Origin: Clostridium puniceum
GTDB taxonomy: Bacteria; Bacillota; Clostridia; Clostridiales; Clostridiaceae
NCBI RefSeq assembly: GCF_002006345.1
Contig: NZ_LZZM01000178.1
Coordinates: 1 to 51,885, forward strand
Reading direction: 5' to 3'
Length of the DNA stretch: 51,885 nt
Shown: piece after piece, positions 33,767 through 42,442 of the stretch
Position numbering within the stretch: the first letter of the stretch is position 1
Layout: each line of letters opens with the position of its first letter
The notes under the pieces: generated by a model
What the model saw: the letters and a program-made list of their open reading frames with translations, nothing else
Database searches by the model: none
What the model was told of the DNA's origin: nothing
Made by a program: the position numbers and the translations under genes

Positions 33767-36250
33767 ATGAAAACTAAAGTTAGATCAAGAATTAAATTTA
33801 ATAATGATTGGTATTTTACAAGAAATGAAATTGGACCAATTCCTAAAAATCATCAAAAATCAGCATTAATAGGTGGTTATACAAACAATGCTGTTGATGA
33901 AAATGGTTCTTTGTTTCTTAATGGTTCTGCTATTGAACCACTTTTAAAGGTAATGCATAGACCAAGAGCAGCATCAGAGCATGAATATAAGGATTGGTTT
34001 GCTATGGAATCTATTGAGAAAGGAAAAGAGGGGTGGGATAAAGTTAAATTACCTCATGATGCTGTTATTGATCAAAGCTATGTAAAAGACTTTAAAAATG
34101 CTATGTATGGTTTTCTTCCACAAACAATAGGATATTATAGAAAAACTTTTACTATTCCTAAAGAAGATGAGGGGAAAAAGATTTCTATTGAATTTGATGG
34201 CGTTGGAAGAATATCTGATTATTGGGTAAATGGTTGTTATATTGGAGAAAATTTCAGTGGTTATAGCAGTTTCCAATTTGACATTACGGATTTGTTAAAA
34301 TATGGACAAGAAGGCGAGAATGTTATACTTGTGAGAATTGATACAACTTCTGGTAATGAAGGCTGGTGGTATGAAGGCGGCGGAATTTATCGTAATGTTT
34401 GGCTTACAAAGACTGAGAAACTTCATGTTGATAGGTGGGGAACTTACGTACAAACTCCTAAAATAGAGGCTGATAAAGCTGTAATTAAAATTGAAACTAC
34501 AATATGCAATGAAGATTTTGAAGAGGCCAAATATACTCTTGAGACTTTAATAATAAGTCCTGATGGGAATGTTGTTGGAGAAAGTGTTGTGAATGCGATA
34601 AACGAAGGAATGCAGAAGAATAAAATAGTTCAGGAAATAATTGTTGATAATCCAGAACTTTGGGATATAGATTCACCAAAGCTTTATAAGGTTGTAACTG
34701 AAATAATTTCTGAAAATAAAATAAATGATGATTATGAAACTGTATTTGGAATAAGAAGTATTGAATATACAACTGAAGGCTTATTATTAAATGGGAAGCA
34801 TACTCCTATTAAAGGGATGTCAGTGCATCAAGATTTTGCTGGCGTTGGAGTGGCATTAGCTGATAGAATACATGAGTTTAAGATTCAAAAACTTAAAGAA
34901 GCAGGAGTAAATGCTTATCGCTGTGCTCATAATCCGCCAGCAGCTGAACTTCTTGAAGCGTGTGACAGACTTGGAATGCTTGTCATGAATGAAGGTAGAC
35001 TTCTAGAAGCTAGTGAAATAAAAATAAAAGATCTTGAGGCTCAAGTATTACGCGATAGAAATCATCCAAGTGTTTTTATGTGGAGTATTAGTAACGAAGA
35101 GTTTATAGGAGGAAGCACTCTGTCAATACGTATGCATAAACGTATGAAGAACATAGTTAAATCTCTGGATTCAACAAGGCTTATTACGAGTGCTGATATA
35201 TTTGGATCAAGCTCAGGAAAACATATAGATATACTTGATGTTATAGGAGTAAATTATATTGAGAGTGACTTGGCACAATCATATGTACTGCCAAATCTTG
35301 AAGCTTACCCTGAGAATCTTTTTATAAGCACTGAAAATGTAATGAAAGCTACAACACGTGGTTGTTATGAGGATAGTGTTGAAAAATGTTCTATATCATG
35401 TATAAATGCGGTAATTACTCAAATGAGCATTGCTCCAGAGACCGCAGGAGGAGCAGGTGGTACATGCCCTCCAGAGGAAGCCTGGGAATTCTATCTTAAA
35501 AATCCTAGAATGGGAGGAATGTTTGTCTGGACAGGCTTTGATTATCGTGGAGAACCATTTCCATTCTTTTGGCCATCAGTAATGGCACAAAGTGGAACCT
35601 TTGATTTATGTGGATTACCTAAAGATAATTTTTATCTTTACCAAGCTATGTGGATTGAAAATAAACCTGTAGTACATCTACTTCCTCATTGGACTTGGCC
35701 AGATAGGGAAGGTAAAAATATTTTAGTAAGAGCAATAACTAATTGTGAAGAAATAGAGATTATTTTAAATGGAAAATCATTAGGTAAAAAGTCAAAGGAA
35801 GATGGCAAGTACTTTGTTGATTTTGATGTTGATTATATGATTGGAGAACTTATTGCGATAGGTTACAACAATGGTATTGAAGTTTCAATGGACGTTCAAA
35901 AAACAGCAGGAGCACCAGCAGGTATCTTATTAACACCTGATCGAACAACCATTAATGCAGATGGTGAAGATGTAACTATTATAACAATTGCAATTGTTGA
36001 TAAAGATGGTGTTGTTGTACCTAATGCACAAAATAAGGTTACATTTAAAATCATAGGTGACGGAGATTTAATAGGCACAGGAAATGGTAATCCTATGGAT
36101 CATGACTCTGATAAAACTAACTTTAGAAATGCTTTCAATGGATATTGTATTGCAATTATACAAGGGACAGAAGATGGTGGCACTTTAACGATAGAAGCAT
36201 CATCTGAAGGGTTAATTACAGCTGAAACAGAGATTAATGTATCAAAATAG
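33767..36250 (+). CDS. Glycoside hydrolase family 2 (beta-galactosidase-like)
   Basis: This 827-residue enzyme starts at ATG 33767, spaced from AAGGA; the in-frame GTG at 33758 is inside the site. Domains in order are a sugar-binding jelly roll (about 85-215, GYYRKTFTIP), an Ig-like domain and the TIM barrel with acid/base Glu444 in WSISNEEF. The likely nucleophile is Glu523 in FISTENV. A DUF4982-type domain (about 640-705) and a C-terminal Ig-like/Big domain (about 710-827, LTPDRTTINADGEDVT) follow. There is no signal peptide, so it works on imported oligosaccharides. Beta-galactosidase is the usual activity, but beta-glucuronidase or related activity cannot be excluded. It follows the GH43 gene, probably in one operon. 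Confidence 0.87.
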   Translation: MKTKVRSRIKFNNDWYFTRNEIGPIPKNHQKSALIGGYTNNAVDENGSLFLNGSAIEPLLKVMHRPRAASEHEYKDWFAMESIEKGKEGWDKVKLPHDAVIDQSYVKDFKNAMYGFLPQTIGYYRKTFTIPKEDEGKKISIEFDGVGRISDYWVNGCYIGENFSGYSSFQFDITDLLKYGQEGENVILVRIDTTSGNEGWWYEGGGIYRNVWLTKTEKLHVDRWGTYVQTPKIEADKAVIKIETTICNEDFEEAKYTLETLIISPDGNVVGESVVNAINEGMQKNKIVQEIIVDNPELWDIDSPKLYKVVTEIISENKINDDYETVFGIRSIEYTTEGLLLNGKHTPIKGMSVHQDFAGVGVALADRIHEFKIQKLKEAGVNAYRCAHNPPAAELLEACDRLGMLVMNEGRLLEASEIKIKDLEAQVLRDRNHPSVFMWSISNEEFIGGSTLSIRMHKRMKNIVKSLDSTRLITSADIFGSSSGKHIDILDVIGVNYIESDLAQSYVLPNLEAYPENLFISTENVMKATTRGCYEDSVEKCSISCINAVITQMSIAPETAGGAGGTCPPEEAWEFYLKNPRMGGMFVWTGFDYRGEPFPFFWPSVMAQSGTFDLCGLPKDNFYLYQAMWIENKPVVHLLPHWTWPDREGKNILVRAITNCEEIEIILNGKSLGKKSKEDGKYFVDFDVDYMIGELIAIGYNNGIEVSMDVQKTAGAPAGILLTPDRTTINADGEDVTIITIAIVDKDGVVVPNAQNKVTFKIIGDGDLIGTGNGNPMDHDSDKTNFRNAFNGYCIAIIQGTEDGGTLTIEASSEGLITAETEINVSK

Positions 36251-36337
36251 TATTGGGGAATAATACAGATATATAAAGAACATGAATTAAAATGTATTAA
36301 TACAGAATATTTATTTATAAGTTATATGTTTATATTT

Positions 36338-36375
36338 AGAATGATTTACCGGATTTCTGGTAAATCATTCTTTTT
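36338..36375 (+). terminator. Terminator after the GH2 gene
   Basis: AGAATGATTTACC pairs perfectly with GGTAAATCATTCT around an 8-base loop, and a T run follows. Confidence 0.93.
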
Positions 36376-36492
36376 ATGTTGAATACTATTTATTATGAAG
36401 ATAGTTTTAGCTTTTGGGAATATATGTTGTTTAAGTTGAATTATGTATGACCAATATCCAATGATTTGAAAATGTGATTTTTAAAGAAAAAT

Positions 36493-36561
36493 ATATCTAA
36501 AAAAAAGCCGGATTTAGATTAAAATACTACATGGATTGATAATTTTTAGAATGTTAAAATG
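36493..36561 (+). promoter_or_regulatory. Shared 69-base promoter element, copy 2
   Basis: It starts ATATCTAAAAAAAAGCCGG, contains CATGGATTGATAATTTTT and ends GTTAAAATG. It is nearly identical to copy 1 outside its central 16 bases. Confidence 0.65.
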
Positions 36562-36573
36562 TTTACATAAATA

Positions 36574-36587
36574 AGAAAACATTTTCA
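36574..36587. promoter_or_regulatory. cre-like site
   Basis: AGAAAACATTTTCA is an almost symmetric cre-like sequence with CA in place of the central CG. It lies just downstream of element copy 2, where bound CcpA would block transcription. Confidence 0.45.
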
Positions 36588-36645
36588 TTTGAACTAAATG
36601 GAAATGTTAACAAAGTAATTTATAAAAAATGGAGGTATTATATTT

Positions 36646-37944
36646 ATGAAAAATCAAGGATTTCAAAAAACACCTTTTGCAAGACTTTTAATAGGGGCAG
36701 TTCTTGGATTAGGTACATCAATAGCACCATTGGTACTCTTAGGCTTTGGACTTGCAACCTTTAATATTATTAGAATTGTTGGAGTTGAAAATGCAACGGC
36801 AGTATATGGAATGGTAGGAGGAATAACAGGAATATTTTTAGTTATTTCATCTCCTTTAGGTGGAGCTATTGCAGATAAGACTAAATTTAAAATGGGTAGA
36901 AGAAGATTTTGGATGTTTGCTGGAAGTGTAGGAGGAGCATTATCAATGCTTACATTTACTTATGCAACTTCAATACCAGTTCTTATTATAGGATATTGTT
37001 TGGCTAACCTCTTTTATGGAATGGTAACTTTGTCATGTTATGCAGTAGTTCCGGAACAAGTTGATCCTGAAAAATTCGGCAGAGTGTCTGGATTATTCGG
37101 TGCAGCAGCTCCAGTTTGTGTTATGATAGGTCAGGCGTTACTTGGAGTATATGCTGATGTACCTGTTCAACAAAAGCTTTTAGCAATTATACTTATACAA
37201 GTTATAGGTGGAATACTAGCAGCACTTCTTATCAAAGATACTCAATTTACAGGAAACGTAAAAAAGAAGAAAGGTTTCAGTGAAGGCTTTAAAAATTTCT
37301 ATCCAAGTGTAAAGAAATATCCAGAATATACTTGGGCACTTCTTACTAAACTTTTTATAAATGTTACAAATGCTGGATTAAATATGTTAACTCTTTTCTA
37401 CATAATGAGATTCCATCTTGGTGAAGGTGATATTATGAGAGTTATGGCATATCAATCACCAGCAATAATGCTAATGGTAGTAGCAGGAATATTTGGAGGC
37501 TTTATATCAGATAAAATTAAAAAGCAAAAACCATTTGTAATGATAGCAGCACTGATTACAGGAATTTGTATGATTGCATTTGCATTCTCTGGCAGTGTAA
37601 GTTTTGTAATAATAGGCAACTTCTTCTTTAACTTTGGTTTTGGTATGTATACAGCGATAGATAATGCATTGGTAAATAGAATATTACCATCTAAAGAGAA
37701 TACCGGGAAAGATATAGCAATAATGAATACAACAACACAATTATCCTCAGCAGTTGTTCAATTTTTAGCACCAATGCTTATAACACTGGGAACAAAATTA
37801 TTGAGTGATGATGGATATACATTCTTTTTTATAGTTCTTTCAGGCTTTTCAATACTTTCTGCTTTAGTGGTAATTCCAATACCAGAAGTAGGACAATCTA
37901 AGAATGAAAAAACATTAGGAAAAGAAGAATTAGTTAATGAATAA
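36646..37944 (+). CDS. Major facilitator superfamily transporter
   Basis: The 432-residue protein has about 12 hydrophobic segments. A motif A-like loop, GAIADKTKFKMGRRRFW (about residue 75), lies between helices 2 and 3, the form seen in GPH-like and related sugar symporters. A second loop with SDKIKKQKP is at the equivalent place in the second half. It is probably an importer for the oligosaccharides cut by the GH43 and GH2 enzymes, since it shares their promoter element. The ligand is not determined by sequence. GGAGG is 11 bases upstream of the start. Confidence 0.82.
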   Translation: MKNQGFQKTPFARLLIGAVLGLGTSIAPLVLLGFGLATFNIIRIVGVENATAVYGMVGGITGIFLVISSPLGGAIADKTKFKMGRRRFWMFAGSVGGALSMLTFTYATSIPVLIIGYCLANLFYGMVTLSCYAVVPEQVDPEKFGRVSGLFGAAAPVCVMIGQALLGVYADVPVQQKLLAIILIQVIGGILAALLIKDTQFTGNVKKKKGFSEGFKNFYPSVKKYPEYTWALLTKLFINVTNAGLNMLTLFYIMRFHLGEGDIMRVMAYQSPAIMLMVVAGIFGGFISDKIKKQKPFVMIAALITGICMIAFAFSGSVSFVIIGNFFFNFGFGMYTAIDNALVNRILPSKENTGKDIAIMNTTTQLSSAVVQFLAPMLITLGTKLLSDDGYTFFFIVLSGFSILSALVVIPIPEVGQSKNEKTLGKEELVNE

Positions 37945-38047
37945 GTAATACTAAATATAAATCTCTGCATATGGTGGAGATTTATATTCACTTATATATC
38001 TATTTATTTTTATAATCATACTTTTACTTATAAGAAAGGAAATATAA

Positions 38048-38863
38048 ATGGAAGGCGGATTTGAATATTTAATAAATTCAGTACCAATAATGAAGGAATT
38101 TTTTCAGGAAGATACCTCTATTGTTATTGAAGATAAAAAAGAAATATTATTTATTTCAGAAGGAAAAACAATAAGACCTCCTTCAAAAGTAGGGGATAGA
38201 GTAGAAAGAAATCCAGTAAGAGATAAAGTTAATATGTATAAGAAAACAATCCATACTGTTTTAACAAAAGCAGAGCATGGTATTGATTTTAAACTCATAA
38301 GCATACCAATAAAAGACTCAGATAATAATGTAAAAGGAATTTTGTGTTTAACAAGAAATACAGAGAAGGAAAGTCAAATTAGAAATATTTCTAAAGAATT
38401 AATGGTATCACTAGTTGAAACTAATAATGCTATAAATGGAATCAAAGATAGTGCAGAAAAATTATCAGATAATGTTAATGAAATAATAGATAAAGTAGAA
38501 AAAAACTGAAATAAACATAAACGAAAGTAGTAAAGTTTTAGATTTAATTAAAAGTATATCTAAGCAGGTAAATATGTTGGGATTAAATGCATCTATTGAA
38601 GCAGCTAAAGCTGGTGAGAATGGAAAAGGCTTTCAGTTGTGGCTACAGAAATGAGAAAATTATCACAGTTAAGTAGTGAAGCGTCTAAGCAAATATCATC
38701 GTATTTAGAAGAAATGAAAAATAATATTGAAAGTATCACAAAGTCAATGGATAACTTAAGTGATATTGCAGAAAGTCAAGGTCAAAATATTGAAGAAGTC
38801 TCAACAATTATCGAAGAAATCACTTTAAATTCTCAAAAGTTAGTTGAGGGGGTAAAAAATTAA
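38048..38863 (+). pseudogene. Methyl-accepting chemotaxis protein, frameshifted
   Basis: The front part (from 38048) encodes a small soluble sensor domain and stops at 38509 within a run of seven A. Reading with one A less continues as KTEININ and into the signalling helix with [20 protein letters not shown] second frameshift near 38634 (one T apparently missing, [13 protein letters not shown]) restores the tail, which ends at 38863. The combined product would be about 270 residues, the size of the short cytoplasmic transducers of clostridia. With two frameshifts, signalling is unlikely. Homopolymer sequencing errors are the main alternative. Confidence 0.85.
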
Positions 38864-38902
38864 CATAACTTAAGAAATAAAAAGAAATAAGCAGGGGGAA
38901 AT

Positions 38903-40703
38903 ATGTTAAAAAGATATACAAAAATTACAAGTTTATTAATAATTGCTGCATCTATAGTATCAATGGTACCAGCCATGGCAATCGAATATCAAATGATTAA
39001 GTCTCAGGATGGAGTTATTTATGATGCTTATTCAAAAGCTGGAGGTGTATTTCTTATTGATGGTGAGATAAATGGTGATGAAGATAGAGCTATTTATCTT
39101 TTGAAAGATGGAAAATATACTAAATTAGAAGATGCTGAAACAGGAGATAAAATAGGCGATATATGTCAGGGAAAATATTTAGAAATGACAGAGAGTGGCA
39201 CTGGTGTTGTATATTATGTAGATATAACAACTGGCAAAGAATTAGATGATTATAGTAGAGTAGCTGAAAATGGGGATATTGCAAGAAATTTAAGAAATAA
39301 AATTAAGAAAGATAATGATAGACGATTTTCAGAAGATAGTATTGATAACCTTGTTACAGCAGACACTACTGTAAGAGGTGATGGCAGCGGCGAAGAAACC
39401 ATGTGGGGGCTTACAGGCAGCTGGAGGCAGTATTTCTATAGATTGGACAACCCATTTGTAGTTGGAAGTTATACTAAGGATACAGCTACAATTTATTCTG
39501 ATTCTGAAGGATATTGATGTTGATTATAATTTAGGAAGTATCTGTGTATCTACAACAACTGGTAGTAGTATTACAGTTAAAAATACAAATTCTTCTTATA
39601 AAGTAAAGGAAAATGATAAGCATTATGAAATAAAGGCACAAATTGAAAATGATAGAACATGGGATGAAGGACCTGAATATATAGTAAGAACTGCAAAGCT
39701 TACAATATGAAAAAAAGAAGCAGGTAAAGAGGATAGCAATTATGAAAATGTAACAGATGAAGTGAAATTAGGTTCAAAATCTCATTATTTTAGACAATCT
39801 ATTAGTGATGATAATAGTGTAACGGTATTACAGAAGATTTCTAAAGGTCAGGCATCAGATACTATAAATGGAATTAAATATGCAAAAGATGTAAAAACAT
39901 ATTTTATGACAGATGAGGATGGTAATCCGCTATCATTACTTGGATTAGGAAATGGTTCGGGTAGCGTTTATACAGGCATTGGATTACATGCAATAGGAGG
40001 CGGAACACAGGGATACAATACTAGCTTTTATTATGATTTTATTAATGCAAAAGTATATGCAGAAACTCTTAATTTTAAATCAAAGGGTGGTTATAATTAC
40101 ATCGATGTAGATGAATATGATGAAGCGAATGTAAAAACAAATGGATTTAAATTAGGATGTGGAGATGTTTGGGTTCTAGGGGATAGATATGTTAAGAGAT
40201 TCAATTGTAAAGACAATAAATTTGAAAAATTATATAAAGTAGATGGCGGAATGACAAACTTACATTGTAGTCTTCCAACAGATGTAGTTGTTTGGGATAC
40301 AGATAAAGAATGTTATTCTATTGTATATCCAAAAGCATCAGCAGAGGATAAAAATGATGCAACAACTACGGAAACGGCATATGCAACAACGGAAGCAACG
40401 GTTTTAACCACAGTAAATGGCTGGATTAAAAATACTGATGGAATTTGGAATTATATTAAAGCTGATGGGACTAAAGCTACAGGCTGGTACTGCTTGGTAT
40501 TATTTAAAAGCTGACGGTGTTATGGCTACTGGATGGCAAAATGTTGATGGTCATGGTACTATCTAAATGGGTCAGGTGCAATGCAAACTGGTTGGATTAA
40601 TGACAATGGAAATTGTTACTTTTGTAATACATCAGGAGTTATGTTAAGCAATACAAGTGTTGATGGATATGTTTTAGGTAGTAATGGAGCTTGGGTTAAG
40701 TAA
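38903..40703 (+). pseudogene. Secreted cell-wall-binding repeat protein, decayed
   Basis: It begins with a good signal peptide (MLKRYTKITSLLIIAASIVS, cleavage after AMA) behind AGGGGG. A long unknown extracellular domain follows, then at the C-terminus cell-wall/choline-binding-type repeats (GWIKNTDGIWNYIKADGTKA; ATGWQNVDG; YLNGSGAMQTGW). The frame is broken at least four times: a frameshift near 39511, an in-frame TGA at 39708-39710, a frameshift near 40490, and a lost T near 40554 (HGTI instead of HWYYLNG). The stop at 39708 is a substitution, so sequencing indels alone do not explain it. The gene is dead, adjacent to the broken chemotaxis gene. Confidence 0.85.
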
Positions 40704-40756
40704 TGAATAAAAAAGTTTTACAAAAGGGTGCTTAAGTTACAGTTTTAAAATTTATT

Positions 40757-40806
40757 AAAAAGAGTTAATTTGCTAAGTTTTAATAATTAGCAAGTTAGCT
40801 CTTTTA
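40757..40806. terminator. Hairpin after the wall-binding pseudogene
   Basis: AAAGAG...TTGCTAA pairs with TTAGCAA...CTCTTT around a loop, and TTTTAT follows. Confidence 0.7.
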
Positions 40807-40813
40807 TAAATTT

Positions 40814-40860
40814 AGGGACGTAGATAGTTTTGTTTTTACACCAAACTATCTACTGTCCCT
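40814..40860. terminator. Hairpin downstream of AraC paralog 2
   Basis: AGGGACGTAGATAGTTT pairs with AAACTATCTACTGTCCCT with one bulge. It sits 13 bases beyond the AraC stop on the minus strand and probably ends that transcript, though the T tract is weak. Confidence 0.65.
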
Positions 40861-40872
40861 TTAAATATTTTA

Positions 40873-41976
40873 TCATTGTGATTTTCTATATTGCTGTGGT
40901 GATTTTTTATAATATCTTTTAAACATTCTAGAAAAATGTTCAACAGAATTATAACCTACAGATTCAGAAATTTTTTCTATAGGTAAATCAGTATTTATAA
41001 CATAATTCTTAGCATCTTCCATTTTTAACTTTGTTATAAGAGTTGTAAATTTTAAGCTAAGATTCTTTTTTATTAATATGCTTAAATGAGATTCACTATA
41101 GTGAAAGTATTCAGCAAGAGAATTTAGTGTAAGAGTTTTATAATTATTTTGTATATATTGTACGATTAATGAAAAATCACTTCCCATGTCATAGCTATTA
41201 AATTGTATTGTTTCACTATAGTTTCTTAAAATAGTAGAAAAAAGAATGTTTGCCCAGCTAATACTGCAAGTATTATAATACATATCATTTTTATTGTTTT
41301 CCATGATTAAATTTTTAATTATGATTTTAATATCCTTTGAATTTTTAGTATGGAATAGAAGATAATTTGGTGTAGTTTTGTTATAAAGCATTGTCTTAAA
41401 AAAGTAAGAGAGTAAATCCTTTTGTGAAAGTAGCGTAAAGAAGGTACTATCAAAGGTACTTTTTCTAATGGCAATAGAAATTATGATGGAATCTTTATCA
41501 TCTGCAATTATATTATGTGATGATGTAGGTGCAATGATACATAGTTCGCCTTCTTCAAGAGTGCGATGTTCTTTTTCAAATTGAAACTCACAATTTCCTT
41601 TGAAGACATAATAAATCTCAAAATAATCATGGGAATGTGTCTGATCATTTATATAATTAAAGTGTTTATTTACAAAAATATCACTTTGCTCTCGGAGAAT
41701 AATAGATTCTTTTAATTCTGAAGATTTAACTATAGATCCATTTTCAAGAATGGTGTTTATACAAATTGGAATATTGTTTAATAAATCTAAAAATTCATCA
41801 TCAGATAAACAATTCCAAAAGGATTCTTCAGGCAAGCTAGGTTTTATAGTCACATAGTTCTTTTTTTCATACAATTCAATAACTGCATCCTCAAAGTTTT
41901 TCTTCTTTCCATTATTCAAATAAGAGTTTGTTAAAATGGATTGAATCATTCCAGAAATAGTGTACATATCAATCAT
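40873..41976 (-). CDS. AraC-family regulator (paralog 2)
   Basis: The 367-residue regulator is built as paralog 1: a cupin sensor (HSHDYFEIYYVFKGNCEF, about 138-155) and two helix-turn-helix units (LTLNSLAEYFHYSESHLSIL and IEKISESVGYNSVEHFSRMF). The start is placed at 41976 (MIDMY), by alignment with paralog 1 and with AAAGGATGG 10-18 bases upstream; an ATG 21 bases earlier is possible. It is divergent from the GPH symporter gene, whose upstream region carries the third copy of the shared element. Two regulators and three similar elements suggest cross-regulation. Confidence 0.87.
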   Translation of the reverse strand: MIDMYTISGMIQSILTNSYLNNGKKKNFEDAVIELYEKKNYVTIKPSLPEESFWNCLSDDEFLDLLNNIPICINTILENGSIVKSSELKESIILREQSDIFVNKHFNYINDQTHSHDYFEIYYVFKGNCEFQFEKEHRTLEEGELCIIAPTSSHNIIADDKDSIIISIAIRKSTFDSTFFTLLSQKDLLSYFFKTMLYNKTTPNYLLFHTKNSKDIKIIIKNLIMENNKNDMYYNTCSISWANILFSTILRNYSETIQFNSYDMGSDFSLIVQYIQNNYKTLTLNSLAEYFHYSESHLSILIKKNLSLKFTTLITKLKMEDAKNYVINTDLPIEKISESVGYNSVEHFSRMFKRYYKKSPQQYRKSQ

Positions 41977-42055
41977 TTTATTTTCCCATCCTTTCATGTA
42001 CCTTATGAATTCAGTATAACAAAAGTAAAATTAGTATACAATTAGGCAAAAAAAT

Positions 42056-42124
42056 CAATCTAAAAAAAAATCAAATTTAAGTTGTTTTAAATCATGGATA
42101 AAAAGGGTTTCATACATTAAAATG
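42056..42124 (+). promoter_or_regulatory. Shared 69-base promoter element, copy 3
   Basis: It starts CAATCTAAAAAAAAATC, has ATCATGGATAAAAAGG in the middle and ends CATTAAAATG. It has the same total length as copies 1 and 2 but is more diverged. TGGATA and TAAAAT keep about the same spacing. Confidence 0.55.
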
Positions 42125-42284
42125 AGTACATAAAATAAATTACGTTTGCTTTATTAATGATATATATAAGTTCTAATTAAGAAAGTTCATAATTTAGTTG
42201 GTTGTCTTATCCAATCACTCTAATATAGAAATTAAATCTTAATGAACAAAATTTTTTAGAACATATATATAAAATAAAAATAAG

Positions 42285-42354
42285 ATAAGGTCGTGAATAA
42301 TATGAAAACTAAAGTAAGATCAAGAATCAAATTTTTAGTGCACAGTTTTATATG
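42285..42354 (+). pseudogene. Remnant of a second GH2 gene start
   Basis: Bases 42285-42334 match 33750-33799, the ribosome site and first 11 codons of the GH2 gene, with four differences in 50. Beyond that the similarity ends abruptly and the frame stops after 17 codons (MKTKVRSRIKFLVHSFI). A full GH2 copy was evidently once here and was deleted, leaving a leader that may still be translated. Confidence 0.85.
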
Positions 42355-42357
42355 AAG

Positions 42358-42371
42358 TGAAAACGTATAAA
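42358..42371. promoter_or_regulatory. cre-like site
   Basis: TGAAAACGTATAAA matches the cre left half and centre (TGAAAACG). It lies between element copy 3 and the GPH start. Confidence 0.45.
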
Positions 42372-42442
42372 ATTGTATTTTGTTAAATTAAAATATGATT
42401 CGTCAAAATTTCTATCTAGTAAAATAATTGGAGGTTAGATAT

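Larger units (their letters stand above)
36251..36645 (+). promoter_or_regulatory. Spacer with terminator, shared element and cre-like site
   Basis: It contains, in order, the GH2 terminator, copy 2 of the 69-base element and a cre-like site, each listed separately. GGAGG at 36630-36634 serves the MFS gene. Confidence 0.7.
41977..42442. promoter_or_regulatory. Divergent control region, AraC paralog 2 / GPH gene
   Basis: It carries element copy 3 (42056-42124), a remnant of a GH2 gene start (42285-42334) and a cre-like site (42358-42371), all listed separately. GGAGG at 42430-42434 serves the GPH gene. Confidence 0.7.

Noticed and set aside
34497..34772. Minus-strand frame of 91 codons inside the GH2 gene
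   Set aside because: It is a shadow of a well-supported enzyme frame; its translation is low-complexity.
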